64,000 nt of DNA from JAUIET01 sp045106985 (GCA_045106985.1 JBGCFQ010000010.1:9783-73782), one strand, 5' to 3'. Counted from the stretch's first letter, positions 42,169 through 52,065 are shown. A program made the numbers and translations. Notes: a model not told the origin generated them from the sequence alone.

Positions 42169-43116
42169 ATGCGAACTTTGGATTGGAACGATTTACGCTA
42201 TTGCCTGGCCATTGTTGAGGAAGGCTCGGTGACAGCCGCAGCCAAAGCGCTAGGCGTAAACCATACCACCGTGTCACGACGGATAAGCGCACTGGAAACA
42301 CAATTAGGAGCCCCGCTCTTTGACAGATCCAATTCTGGCTGGCTAATAAGTCCATTGGGTGAATCAATTCTGCCCGAGGCTTCGCAGATGCGTGAGTCGG
42401 CTCAGGCAATTAGTCGCATGGTCACCGCTGATCGCAAGGAGTTAAGTGGTCTTATTAGAGTAACAACCGTAGACGCATTTTTGCAGCGCAGCATTACGCC
42501 CGGCTTAAAAGAGTTTTCAGCCCTTTACCCCGATATAGACATAGAGCTTATTGTAGGCAACGAAATATTGGACCTTGCCAGTCATGATGCAGATATTGCT
42601 TTTCGCGGCACGGATACCCCACCACCCAATGTGGTAGGTACACGCGTTGGTTACTTCGCGCTGGGTCTCTACTGTACGTCAGAAGTGTATGAACAGTACC
42701 TGGAAAATCCCTCTTTGGTGTACGGCATATCCTGGTCCGGCGACGGCACAACAAAGCCAGATTGGATGACCCAACATTTCAGCGATATGCGTTTACGCTA
42801 TAGAGTTGGCTCATTAAACAGCATCTACGACCTGGCCAGAAATGGACTTGGTATGGCTGAATTGCCATGCGCTATGGGAGATATCTCACCGCGTTTAATG
42901 CGCGTACCAGGCATGCCAATAACCAAGGGGCCTGGCCTGTGGGTGCTGTCGCACATAGATTTACGCACCACGGCACGGATTAGAATTTTCAAAGACTTTA
43001 TGATCGATGCCATTGAAGCACGACTGCCAGTACTTGAGGGCAAATGTGAGAATTATTGGAAAAGCCAAACAAGCGAAGAGAGTGCTATGGCTGCCATCGA
43101 TAGTTTTTCAGATTAA
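42169..43116 (+). CDS. LysR family transcriptional regulator
   Basis: The 315 residues have an N-terminal winged helix (LDWNDLRYCLAIVEEGSVTA through VNHTTVSRRISALETQLGAPL) and a LysR effector domain (about 92-290). The start is preceded by GGGAGGAG. The type resembles regulators of the DNA-binding group that controls divergent single genes. The 3' end overlaps the convergent alkyltransferase-like gene by 32 bases. Confidence 0.93.
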   Translation: MRTLDWNDLRYCLAIVEEGSVTAAAKALGVNHTTVSRRISALETQLGAPLFDRSNSGWLISPLGESILPEASQMRESAQAISRMVTADRKELSGLIRVTTVDAFLQRSITPGLKEFSALYPDIDIELIVGNEILDLASHDADIAFRGTDTPPPNVVGTRVGYFALGLYCTSEVYEQYLENPSLVYGISWSGDGTTKPDWMTQHFSDMRLRYRVGSLNSIYDLARNGLGMAELPCAMGDISPRLMRVPGMPITKGPGLWVLSHIDLRTTARIRIFKDFMIDAIEARLPVLEGKCENYWKSQTSEESAMAAIDSFSD

Positions 43117-43408
43117 TGCGGCCATTTACCAGCGTTACCCCTTCGCGGGCTAACAGGTCAACTTGGCGATCGTAGGCTGGCCCTTCGGGCAAAGAAATTT
43201 TACCTTGCGAATTAATCACCCTGAACCAGGGTAGCTTGCTGCCGCCAGGTAAATTGCCAAGAGCACGACCGACTTGCCGCGCGCCATTCCCTAGCTCAGC
43301 CAAATGGGCGATTTGCCCATAGGTGGCTACCCTGCCTTTCGGAATGCTTGCAATAACTTGCCAAATTCGCTGGTTTCGCTCATCTGGATCCGCTACCTTC
43401 TGCTTCAT
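43085..43408 (-). CDS. Alkyltransferase-like protein (MGMT family, ATL)
   Basis: The 107 residues match the C-terminal DNA-binding part of O6-alkylguanine-DNA alkyltransferase. VIASIPKGRVATYGQIAHLA is the recognition helix region and GARQVGRAL gives the Arg finger. The active-site PCHRV is replaced by PWFRV, so it cannot accept alkyl groups. ATL proteins bind alkylated bases and recruit nucleotide-excision repair. It is the last of three minus-strand genes, with a 32-base overlap with the LysR gene. Confidence 0.92.
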   Translation of the reverse strand: MKQKVADPDERNQRIWQVIASIPKGRVATYGQIAHLAELGNGARQVGRALGNLPGGSKLPWFRVINSQGKISLPEGPAYDRQVDLLAREGVTLVNGRINLKNYRWQP

Positions 43409-43428
43409 AAATACAGGACTTAAGAGTG

Positions 43429-44592
43429 CTACAGAACGTTCGTTAAATCAGACGCTTGCGCTACCCAATTATCGCGCTTCGCCCGGCCTTTAAAGGCGCT
43501 TAAATTGTTATCCACCCACGCTAAATCTTTAAGTGTAAAGCTGGCAATTTGTTCAAACTGGTAAATTCCCATGTTGTTAAGCATGCCTTCCAGCTTAGGA
43601 CCTACGCCCTTAATTCTCTTTAAATCATCTACTTGATCTGGCCGAGTTGAAAATAATTTTTCTTCAGTGGCCTTGCCATCGTCGGCCACTATACCCTCTA
43701 CACTCTCTACACTCTCTACACTCTCTACACCTAACAAGGGTGCTTGCTCAGGTACAGCCTGCTGCCGAGCCGCCTGGCACTCTTCCAGCGCACGTCGCAG
43801 CTCATCAATTACTTTTTGCTTTTTGCTCACTTCAGCGGCCATCTCGGCGCCCGCCTCCGTAGCCGAGTTATCATCCGGCGCTGGCTCAGCCACAGAGGGC
43901 GCTCTACTCTTCAGCGCGTCCAATTCTGCCTGAAGGTTTGAGTTCAACTGCAACGCTGATTCAGTTTTTGAAATCTGGCTGGCTAGCAGCAACTCCGTTG
44001 AACGTATTTTCTTGTCGCTGCCCTGCACCTTAACATTTAAGCCAGCGAAATCTTTCCTCAAAGACTCTAACTCTTTGGTGGTTTGTGCAAGCTCACTCAC
44101 TTTCGCGTCCACTGCAGATTGAAGTTCTGGCAGCTCACCTTCATTGGTACTTAGTGTTTTTTGCAGCTTAGAAAGCGCCGCTTCACTTTTGTTAATTTCT
44201 GATTGCAGCAACGGTATTTGTTTTTGCCAATATCGTGATTCTTTTTCAAGAACCATCACGCGTTGGTCTTTGCTGTTGAAGTTATTATTAAGCTCAATAA
44301 TTTCAGCACGGCATAATTCAAGTTCATCGGTCTGTTCAGCGGTTGTTCTTTCTAGGCCTACGCATCGTTTACTTACTTCCGATCGCTCAGATTCAACGTC
44401 ATCTAGTCGGCCCTTGCAACGGCGCAGCTCTCCTTCGGTCTCGCCCAGTCTCCCATGGCTAACTCTAAGGTCTTCTTCCAAAAATGCTTCGCGCTGTTTC
44501 GCGGCACTGGCTCGCAGCATCCAACCAATAATTAGCCCTAATATTAGTGCTATTAGAAGGCATACGAATATCTGTCCAATCAGATAAGTCAT
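43429..44592 (-). CDS. Membrane-anchored coiled-coil protein with C-terminal HhH domain
   Basis: The 387 residues begin with one transmembrane helix (IGQIFVCLLIALILGLIIGW). A long coiled coil follows (about 30-290, rich in Glu, Leu and Ser). A C-terminal domain (about 320-385) contains DDLKRIKGVGPKLEGMLNNM, a helix-hairpin-helix seen at the ends of several envelope and NuoE-like proteins. A short repeat of Val-Glu-Ser lies just before this domain. It is downstream of the BON-OmpA gene with only 3 bases between them. Confidence 0.8.
   Translation of the reverse strand: MTYLIGQIFVCLLIALILGLIIGWMLRASAAKQREAFLEEDLRVSHGRLGETEGELRRCKGRLDDVESERSEVSKRCVGLERTTAEQTDELELCRAEIIELNNNFNSKDQRVMVLEKESRYWQKQIPLLQSEINKSEAALSKLQKTLSTNEGELPELQSAVDAKVSELAQTTKELESLRKDFAGLNVKVQGSDKKIRSTELLLASQISKTESALQLNSNLQAELDALKSRAPSVAEPAPDDNSATEAGAEMAAEVSKKQKVIDELRRALEECQAARQQAVPEQAPLLGVESVESVESVEGIVADDGKATEEKLFSTRPDQVDDLKRIKGVGPKLEGMLNNMGIYQFEQIASFTLKDLAWVDNNLSAFKGRAKRDNWVAQASDLTNVL
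43696..43730. repeat. 9-bp microsatellite in the coiled-coil gene
   Basis: The unit CTCTACACT occurs three times followed by an 8-base partial unit, within the region encoding VES repeats. Because 9 is a multiple of 3, changes in copy number would keep frame. Confidence 0.85.
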
Positions 44593-44595
44593 TCT

Positions 44596-45930
44596 CTAGT
44601 CTCCCAACACTCTGAACTCAATCCGTCGGTTTTTTGCTCGCTGAGTTCGAGTAGTATTCTCAGCGATCGGTTGGGCTTCTCCATAGCCAACTGAAGAAAG
44701 ACCCTGCGCCGAAACGCCTTGCTCAATGAGATATTCCTTTACGGTATTGGCACGCAGCTCGCTGAGCCATTGATTGTAGGCGTCGTCGCCATAAGAGTCC
44801 GTATGGCCGCCTATTTCAATTCGCGCATTACAGCGTTGAGCCACATCAGCCAGACTATTAAGCAAGTCATGACTCTCATCGTTTACCGCTGCTTTTTCGT
44901 TTTCAAACAGTATTTTTTCGCGCGCAATCAATCGATTAAGCTCGACCTGACAACTATTATTGTCCAGCGCACCTGCAACCACTATGTTGCTCACTATGCG
45001 CAAGGAAGGGTTTTCACGACGCGCAGCGGAAAGCTTTTGCTCCAACACCTCTCGTCGTTCTGCTGATGATGCCCGACCATTAACACGCAAGCCGCGTACG
45101 TCAACATCAAGAGTACCGCTACTCAACTCAGTTAACATACCCAAACCTCTTGGTGCCAACGATTGCGCTATCGATAACTCGTTAGAACCCACTTGCAATC
45201 GATTATTAATTTGCACATCAGGAAAGGCCAGTCGCGCCTGATCTTCGAGCAGTCGTTTCTCTTCCGTACTATTAACTGTACCAGTTAGAAAAATACCGTC
45301 GGCCCGGGCGGCTACCGATAATTTGTAATCTACGTCAGCAGCAAGGGCGGGCTCGGGCTCGCGCAATTTCACTTCTTCAACTACATCTTCAGTTGATACT
45401 TCGGCAAGCTCTTCAGTGACCTCTTCAGCAACGTCTTCTGCAACAACTGGCAACTGCACTGTGGGAAGCCTAACCGGTTTCGGCTTTGGAGTTGGCTCAG
45501 CAACGGCCACCGGCGCCTGTATTGGTGCGGGTTCTGGCGCTACGACAGGCTCTGGTTCTGGCTCAGGAGTGGGCGCCGGAGCCACAGCAACAGTAGGTTC
45601 ATTAACAACCGGCTCGGGCTTGCCCAGCTGCGCCTCCAAGGCTTCACTGCCTTGTACTTTAATGTCATTAACGACAAGACGAACGCCATTTAGGTCGGCA
45701 ACCAATGCTTCAGCCGTAATTCGGCGAGTGGCGTCTTCTGTTTGCCCGGTGAGGGTGACGTCCCGCCCGTCTGCACTGGCAGTTACTGCGTCAAATCCGG
45801 ATTCATTCAATGCAGCCTGCGAACGCAGCTCCACATTGCCCTCAATTTGCGATGAATGCCGGGTTTCTGCCCACCAGACCAGTAGTGAAAATAACAGCAA
45901 ACCAAGCAAAATTAACACGGTTCTCGACAT
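44596..45930 (-). CDS. OmpA family protein with BON-like domains and Pro-rich spacer
   Basis: The 444 residues have an N-terminal anchor helix (VLILLGLLLFSLLVWWAET) and a BON-like fold (about 30-95). A long Pro/Val/Glu-rich spacer (about 105-195) leads to further BON-like segments (about 205-315). The protein ends in an OmpA peptidoglycan-binding domain (IEIGGHTDSYGDDAYNQWLS, ending KNRRIEFRVLGD). The spacer may cross the periplasm. With the coiled-coil partner encoded 3 bases downstream, this looks like a cell-envelope tethering pair. Confidence 0.85.
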   Translation of the reverse strand: MSRTVLILLGLLLFSLLVWWAETRHSSQIEGNVELRSQAALNESGFDAVTASADGRDVTLTGQTEDATRRITAEALVADLNGVRLVVNDIKVQGSEALEAQLGKPEPVVNEPTVAVAPAPTPEPEPEPVVAPEPAPIQAPVAVAEPTPKPKPVRLPTVQLPVVAEDVAEEVTEELAEVSTEDVVEEVKLREPEPALAADVDYKLSVAARADGIFLTGTVNSTEEKRLLEDQARLAFPDVQINNRLQVGSNELSIAQSLAPRGLGMLTELSSGTLDVDVRGLRVNGRASSAERREVLEQKLSAARRENPSLRIVSNIVVAGALDNNSCQVELNRLIAREKILFENEKAAVNDESHDLLNSLADVAQRCNARIEIGGHTDSYGDDAYNQWLSELRANTVKEYLIEQGVSAQGLSSVGYGEAQPIAENTTRTQRAKNRRIEFRVLGD

Positions 45931-46099
45931 ACGACTGACCCACTGATTAATATTCGGGCGATCTTTAGTGCCGCCCTATTCAGAATGCAAATCATACCGT
46001 GGTAGCGCACTTAGCACCACTTCACGCACTAGCTCAGGCACTGCCTTAAGTACCTTTGCAGGTATCCTCTCAAAGACCCTTTAAACACCCTTTAAAACA

Positions 46100-47914
46100 C
46101 TATGCCCGACTGGCGCGTTTACGCTCATGCTCCTTGAGGAATTTTTTTCTCAGCCGAATTGATTTCGGTGTTACCTCAACCAACTCGTCGTCTTCAATAA
46201 ATTCAATCGCCTGCTCCAAGCTAAACTGAACTGGCGGCGTTAGATTGATGTTTTCATCGGTACCTGCTGCACGAATATTATTCAGCTGCTTCGCCTTAGT
46301 CGGGTTTACGGCCAAATCGTTACCGCGACTATGCAAGCCTACAATTATGCCTTCATACACAGCAAGCCCCGGGCTAATAAACAGCCGGCCGCGTTCTTGC
46401 AAAGTAAACAGGGCATAGCCCAGCGTTTTACCGGCAACCATCGACACTAGCACGCCATTTTGCCGCTTCGCGACAGGACCTTCTTTCAGCTGCCCATAGT
46501 GATCAAACACGTGGGTCAATATGCCACTGCCCGAGGTCATAGTCAGAAACTGCGAGCGAAACCCGATCAGACCTCGTGCCGGTACAATAAACTCCAGTCG
46601 CACACGACCCTTACCATCCGGCTCCATGTTTTTCAGCTCGGCACGGCGCAAACCAATTTCTTCCATAATTGCGCCCTGGTGCTCGGTCTCGCAATCGATC
46701 AGAAGGTGTTCAAATGGCTCTTGCATAACGCCATCAACTTCTTTCTGAATGACCTCAGGACGAGACACACCCAACTCAAAGCCTTCGCGACGCATGCTTT
46801 CGATCAACACACCCAGATGCAGCTCACCACGACCCGACACAATAAATTTATCGGCCGTGTCACCCTGCTCAACACGTAGCGCCACATTGTGGACAATTTC
46901 ACGCTCAAGTCGCTCTTTGATGTTGCGACTGGTTACGTATTTGCCTTCCTTACCTGCAAAGGGTGAGTCATTAACCTGAAAAGTCATGCTAACAGTGGGC
47001 TCATCAACGGTTAATGGCGGAAGAGCCTCAACCGTGTCCGGCGCACACAAAGTGTCTGATATGTTTAGGCCTTCTATGCCGGTGACACAAATGATGTCTC
47101 CAGCCGACGCCAGTGCAGTATCAACCCGGTCCAGTCCGCTGTACGTCATCACCTTTTGCACTTTGCCATTACGCTTAGTGCCATCAGCTGAGATAACAAC
47201 AACCTGCTCATTGCGTTTAATTTCGCCTCGATTAAGTCGCCCAACCCCAATAACACCCACGTAGCTGTTGTAGTCCAATGCACTGATTTGCATTTGCAAA
47301 GGGCCATTGGCAATAACGTCTGGCGGCGAAACCTGCTCTATTATAAGTTCCAGCAGAGGCGTCATATCCTCATGCAGGTGATCAACATCCATACCGGCAA
47401 CACCTTCCAGTGCCGAGGCGTATATAACAGGAAAGTCCAATTGCTCGTCGGTGGCACCCAGTCGATCAAACAGATCGAACACCTGATCGAGAACCCAGTG
47501 CGGGCGCGCGCCAGGCCGGTCAACCTTATTCACCACAACTATGGGCTTGAGACCACGCTCAAACGCCTTTTGTGTCACGAACCGTGTTTGCGGCATCGGG
47601 CCTTCAACGGCATCAACCAATAAAAGCACGCAATCAACCATCGACAGCACACGCTCCACTTCGCCGCCGAAATCGGCGTGCCCAGGGGTGTCAACAATAT
47701 TGATTCTATGCTCGCCCCAATTCAGGGCCGTGTTTTTTGCCAGAATGGTAATACCACGCTCACGCTCCTGATCGTTGGAGTCCATGATTCGCTCGGTATC
47801 AAGGTTTTTGCGGTCCAGAGTGCCTGACTGCGCGAGCAGTTTGTCTACCAAAGTAGTCTTACCATGGTCAACGTGCGCAATAATGGCGATATTTCTAAGT
47901 TTTGACTGGTCCAA
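46100..47914 (-). CDS. typA: Translational GTPase TypA/BipA
   Basis: The 604 residues are typical of TypA. They include the G1 motif IIAHVDHGKTTLVDKLL, RGITILAKNTAL (switch I), DTPGHADFGGEVERVL (G3) and VVNKVDRPGARP (G4). They end in the C-terminal TypA-specific domain. It acts in ribosome biogenesis and low-temperature growth. The gene is upstream of a signalling protein on the same strand with only 41 bases between. Confidence 0.97.
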   Translation of the reverse strand: MDQSKLRNIAIIAHVDHGKTTLVDKLLAQSGTLDRKNLDTERIMDSNDQERERGITILAKNTALNWGEHRINIVDTPGHADFGGEVERVLSMVDCVLLLVDAVEGPMPQTRFVTQKAFERGLKPIVVVNKVDRPGARPHWVLDQVFDLFDRLGATDEQLDFPVIYASALEGVAGMDVDHLHEDMTPLLELIIEQVSPPDVIANGPLQMQISALDYNSYVGVIGVGRLNRGEIKRNEQVVVISADGTKRNGKVQKVMTYSGLDRVDTALASAGDIICVTGIEGLNISDTLCAPDTVEALPPLTVDEPTVSMTFQVNDSPFAGKEGKYVTSRNIKERLEREIVHNVALRVEQGDTADKFIVSGRGELHLGVLIESMRREGFELGVSRPEVIQKEVDGVMQEPFEHLLIDCETEHQGAIMEEIGLRRAELKNMEPDGKGRVRLEFIVPARGLIGFRSQFLTMTSGSGILTHVFDHYGQLKEGPVAKRQNGVLVSMVAGKTLGYALFTLQERGRLFISPGLAVYEGIIVGLHSRGNDLAVNPTKAKQLNNIRAAGTDENINLTPPVQFSLEQAIEFIEDDELVEVTPKSIRLRKKFLKEHERKRASRA

Positions 47915-47955
47915 AATGATTACCGGCTGGAAAAGGGCGCGGCATTATACAGGAA

Positions 47956-50202
47956 TCACTCGACGATAGATCGCTCATCTACAAGTAGTTTTCGGAATTC
48001 TGACGCTACTACCGGCCGGCTAAAGTAGAAACCCTGGGCATATGGGCAGCCCTTTTGCAGCAAACGTGCAACTTGTTCCTTGTTTTCGACCCCTTCGGCG
48101 ATAACACCAAGCTGCAGGCTTTTCGCCAAAGCTATAACTGCGGCAATAATCGAGTCGGCGTTGGGTGAGATGCCCAGGTCATTAACGAATGACTTGTCGA
48201 TCTTGAGCCGGTTTAGTGGGAAATTCTTCAGATTACCGAGTGAGGAGTAACCAGTACCAAAGTCATCAATGGCAATTTCGCAGCCCATTTCCTGCAGGCC
48301 TTTCAGATTTTGAATCGCCATATGCTCTGAGCTGGCAATTGCACTTTCAGTAATTTCGATTTCCAACTGATGACCACTAATACCGTAGTTGCTCATTACC
48401 GAACGCACCTGGTCAACAAAGTCTGGCTTAACCAGCTGGCGACGCGACACATTAACCGAAATCAGACAATCGATCGGACTGACCGTATTCCATATCGCTA
48501 GCTGGCGGCAGGCATTCTCTAGAACCCATTGACCTATTTCTTCAATTTGGCCGGTGCGCTCAGCAAGAGGGATAAACGCAGCGGGCGAGATAGATCCGTG
48601 AACCTCATTATCCCAGCGCAGTAAAACCTCCGCTCCGGATATTCTGCCGGTGCGCATATCGTACTGGGGTTGATAGGCAAGGTGGAATTCGTCACGCTCT
48701 ATTGCTTTGCGAAGTTGAATTTCAAGATTGAATTTTTTAACCGCGGTTTGAGTCAGATTCGAGGTATAGAAACAGTACGTATTCTTACCCGCATCTTTCG
48801 CCGAATACATGGCTGTGTCGGCCTGCTTTATAAGCGCTTCGGTGGTTTCACCGTCTACGGGAAATAAACTAATACCCATACTGGCGGTTATCTCAAACTC
48901 GTCACCTTCCAGTGCGAATGGCTTCTCGAATTCCTGCAACAATCGCTCGGCAACCAGTTGGGCGTCTTGATGCGAACCAAGGTTTTCAACCACCAAGGTA
49001 AATTCGTCGCCACCAATGCGTGAAATCAGTTCAGACTTTCTAAAGGTATTCTTTAGTCGCGCAGCAATCTCAAGCAGTAAAGCATCACCAGCGGCATGCC
49101 CCATGGTGTCGTTTATCGCTTTGAAATTATCCAAGTCAAAATAGAACAGTGCACCTGCGTTGCTGCTGCGTTGCGCGCGCTCTATAGCGGCCTGCAAATG
49201 AGTATGAAACAAATCACGATTCGGAAGACCCGTTAACTGATCATGCGTCGCATAATAAACAAGGTGTTCTTGCGACCGCTTTAATTGCGAAATATCTCTA
49301 AACAAAGCAAGATAATGTGTGATTTCACCTTCAGAATCCTGCACGGTATCAATGCTAAGCCATACCGGTATTGATTCCATGTCTTGCTTGATATAAACCT
49401 CGCCTGCCCAACCGTGCGCGAAGTAAACGTTTTGCCAAATTTCAGCGGTCTTCGGCTCGCCTTCGGCATTATAAAACTCAATTCCACCTTCTAGCTCTTC
49501 GTTATCTTGGTCAACAATTTTTGCAAACGCATTGTTAAAAAATAATGGTTTTTGACTTTTATCCAGCAGCAACATTCCTTCGCTAGAAGCTTCGAACAAG
49601 TTTTTAATCAACCTGTCTTGGCGCAGAACAAACTCGTCTACTGTTGTATTACGAACAAGCACTGATGCAAATTCGCCATTATCATGTGGCGAAATTCGTG
49701 CTTCAAAATACTTTTTTTCACTATTGCTTTTCAAGCGAAAATGCAATGTGCGCGCTTCCTGTTCGTGCATCGCATTCGCGACACTTTCAGTTATGCGCCG
49801 GGCGATGGAATCAGGAAATATTTCAAATAGGTTGAATACTTTGCTGGACGGCTTTCTGAGGCGCCCAAATACCGCGTCCGTATTAAAGTGCTCTAGCACT
49901 TTGCCTTCGTTGCTGACTAACAAAACTGCATCAATCAGGGCGGCCTCTATATCAATGCTTAAGCCTGAGTTTGACGGCGTCTCTACATGCTTACTTTCGT
50001 TGGCCGCAGCAATTCTAGGCGCGCGAGCTATTTTTTCATCGGCTATTTCTAAGGAGCGCTCCATAACGTAACGATCATTATCAGCCGCTCGATAATCCAT
50101 GCTAACGACATTAATGAAGGAAGCCCATTCATCTTCGTTGGCAGGTAGAGTATCTAAAGATAAGCCAACCGATTGCAGTCGTGCTTTTAGCGAATGATGC
50201 AT
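47956..50202 (-). CDS. PAS-GGDEF-EAL cyclic-di-GMP signalling protein
   Basis: From the ATG at 50202 the product is 748 residues; a GTG at 50235 is an alternative. Two PAS-like regions (about 80-190 and 198-310) precede a GGDEF domain (about 315-480) with an intact RIGGDEF site at 395-401. The EAL domain (about 490-740) has EVLLRW and IAIDDFGTGYSSLGNLKNF, both of the active type. Synthesis and hydrolysis activities are both possible. It shares the c-di-GMP theme with the J-domain/PilZ protein. Confidence 0.92.
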   Translation of the reverse strand: MHHSLKARLQSVGLSLDTLPANEDEWASFINVVSMDYRAADNDRYVMERSLEIADEKIARAPRIAAANESKHVETPSNSGLSIDIEAALIDAVLLVSNEGKVLEHFNTDAVFGRLRKPSSKVFNLFEIFPDSIARRITESVANAMHEQEARTLHFRLKSNSEKKYFEARISPHDNGEFASVLVRNTTVDEFVLRQDRLIKNLFEASSEGMLLLDKSQKPLFFNNAFAKIVDQDNEELEGGIEFYNAEGEPKTAEIWQNVYFAHGWAGEVYIKQDMESIPVWLSIDTVQDSEGEITHYLALFRDISQLKRSQEHLVYYATHDQLTGLPNRDLFHTHLQAAIERAQRSSNAGALFYFDLDNFKAINDTMGHAAGDALLLEIAARLKNTFRKSELISRIGGDEFTLVVENLGSHQDAQLVAERLLQEFEKPFALEGDEFEITASMGISLFPVDGETTEALIKQADTAMYSAKDAGKNTYCFYTSNLTQTAVKKFNLEIQLRKAIERDEFHLAYQPQYDMRTGRISGAEVLLRWDNEVHGSISPAAFIPLAERTGQIEEIGQWVLENACRQLAIWNTVSPIDCLISVNVSRRQLVKPDFVDQVRSVMSNYGISGHQLEIEITESAIASSEHMAIQNLKGLQEMGCEIAIDDFGTGYSSLGNLKNFPLNRLKIDKSFVNDLGISPNADSIIAAVIALAKSLQLGVIAEGVENKEQVARLLQKGCPYAQGFYFSRPVVASEFRKLLVDERSIVE

Positions 50203-50311
50203 CGTGTACTGGTTCAGTTCCCTATGATTGGCCACGAGAGTGCGACAATCGCAAACTCACGTAATCTCAACAGCTTCTTAAAGAATAGGTTACACAGCGA
50301 GTACTTACTGA

Positions 50312-51769
50312 CTAACGGGACGGACGGTATACCGCCACATTTTTGTGACCTGCTTCACATAAGTAACTGGCATGCAGACGGCTCATTAGGCCTTGTTCGC
50401 AGTACAAGTAATAGCGCTCATCACTCGGCAATTCAGTGAACGTAGCGCTCAGCTCAAAGAACGGAATACACACAATTTCACGGCCAGTGAGTTGCAACGG
50501 TCGCACATCCTGTTCGTCAGGATGACGTATGTCCAGAACCACCCCTGTACTGGGCAATTCTTGCACTATTTCCAGCTCGTCAGTTTGACTGCTTGAACTA
50601 TCCTGCTCAACCAACTCATGCATCAGTTGTATTTGGGCATTGGCGACAGCGGCCTCCAGCACCTCGGGGTCCAGCCGTTCCTCTTGCTCGTGCACCAGAT
50701 GCAGTCGCGCTCGGGTTTTTGGCTTTATCGACACAGCACCGCAGTATTCGGGCACATGTTTTGAAAATTCTTCAGTGCCTATCGTTCTGGCCACATCGAT
50801 GATGTCCATTTTATCCATGAACGCCAAGGGTCTCAGCACCAACATATCGCTGGCATCATCAATTACCGACAAATTGGTCAAGGTCTGACTGGATACCTGG
50901 GCCACAGCTTCACCCGTCACCAGCGCCTTCACCCCAATAGAGCGGCTCAGCTGCTCGGCAGCCTTTAACATCAGGCGCTTCATTACTATGCCGCTGTAGC
51001 CACTGGAAACACTGCGCTGTATATCATTCACTACCTCTTCAAACGGTACGGTAATGAACCTGATTCGCTGTGTACTCGCGTATTTCATCCACAAATACAG
51101 TGATATCTCCTGAACTGCGACTTTGTGCTCATTGCCTCCCAGACTAAACAACAGAAAGTTAACCGCTAGCCCGCGCCGCATTGCCAAATAGCTCGCCACG
51201 GTTGAGTCAAACCCGCCCGACACCAAGGAAATCACCGGGTCAAGACTACCCACCGGAAATCCGCCAGCCCCTCGCAGGCGGTGCTTGGTAATAAACAGCT
51301 GTTTGCCGCGAATTTCCAGTCGTACTACCACCTCGGGATTTTTAAGCTGTACGCGGGCGCCATCAGCATTGCTCATCATCAAGCCACCCACGTGGCGCTC
51401 CACATCGCTGGAGGAAAACGTGTGATTGCCAACGCGCTTGCAACGCACCGCAAACGACTTGCCCGCAATCTGCGACAGGTAAACCTGAGCCGTTTTCTCA
51501 AAAGCGTCGTCGAGGTCTTTTAATGGGTATTCCATCACCTCCAGAAAGTAGGCAATGCCAGAGCAATTAGCGAGTAGCGAAATAGCATCCTGCCTATTAT
51601 CAGGATTAACCGTCAGCTGCACCTTGTCCCAACCGTAAGTCACCACGCAGCCAGGGTCTATCGGCAGTAACAAATCCCGGATATTGCGCACTAGTTGCTG
51701 GCTTATTCGCCGGCGCACGGGCCTGCTTTTAATAGTTATCTCGGTTGAGTATTTAATAATGAACTGCAT
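50312..51769 (-). CDS. thiI: tRNA 4-thiouridine synthase ThiI
   Basis: The 485 residues have ferredoxin-like and THUMP domains (about 1-165). A PP-loop ATP pyrophosphatase follows, with LVSGGFDSTVASYLAMRRG near 180, and a C-terminal rhodanese domain (about 390-480) ends the protein. The persulfide Cys lies in LYCEQGLMS and the partner Cys in PEYCGAVSIKP, as in E. coli ThiI. It transfers sulfur to U8 of tRNAs and to ThiS. Confidence 0.96.
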   Translation of the reverse strand: MQFIIKYSTEITIKSRPVRRRISQQLVRNIRDLLLPIDPGCVVTYGWDKVQLTVNPDNRQDAISLLANCSGIAYFLEVMEYPLKDLDDAFEKTAQVYLSQIAGKSFAVRCKRVGNHTFSSSDVERHVGGLMMSNADGARVQLKNPEVVVRLEIRGKQLFITKHRLRGAGGFPVGSLDPVISLVSGGFDSTVASYLAMRRGLAVNFLLFSLGGNEHKVAVQEISLYLWMKYASTQRIRFITVPFEEVVNDIQRSVSSGYSGIVMKRLMLKAAEQLSRSIGVKALVTGEAVAQVSSQTLTNLSVIDDASDMLVLRPLAFMDKMDIIDVARTIGTEEFSKHVPEYCGAVSIKPKTRARLHLVHEQEERLDPEVLEAAVANAQIQLMHELVEQDSSSSQTDELEIVQELPSTGVVLDIRHPDEQDVRPLQLTGREIVCIPFFELSATFTELPSDERYYLYCEQGLMSRLHASYLCEAGHKNVAVYRPSR

Positions 51770-51850
51770 TACTGACGGGCTCGGCAGGCGTTTGGCGCCG
51801 CATTATACGCGAGTAGCAAGTGATTTTTTTGCGCAACCGACCAATCATTC

Positions 51851-51885
51851 GCACCGATTTAGCGCGTAACGCACCATAATAGAGC
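51851..51885. promoter_or_regulatory. Two tandem NtrC-like sites upstream of glnA
   Basis: GCACCGATTTAGCGC at 51851-51865 and GCACCATAATAGAGC at 51871-51885 each resemble the NtrC dyad (GCACC, four or five bases, GGTGC-like). Centres are 20 bp apart, two helical turns, and about 110-130 bp upstream of the sigma-54 promoter, a normal enhancer distance. Confidence 0.65.
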
Positions 51886-51983
51886 GCTATTTTGACTCGG
51901 GGAATAGCCACTGCTGGGCTAATTATAAAAGTTAAGCTTTGAATATTCAGCAGTTTGTGGAATTATTGCGCCCCCGATAGGCG

Positions 51984-51999
51984 TGGCATATTCTTTGCA
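51984..51999 (+). promoter_or_regulatory. Sigma-54 promoter of glnA
   Basis: TGGCATATTCTTTGCA has the invariant GG and GC with exactly 10 bases between, matching the -24/-12 consensus. It lies 66 bases before the glnA start codon. Confidence 0.9.
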
Positions 52000-52065
52000 A
52001 CACTCGCAGTTAGCAATGTGTAACAAGCAACATCGGCGACAGCCCCTCAACAACGGAGACAGCAT

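Noticed and set aside
45416..45946. 176-codon plus-strand frame rich in Gly/Ser/Thr
   Set aside because: It is the antisense shadow of the Pro/Glu-rich spacer of the BON-OmpA protein; composition is explained by the complementary codons.
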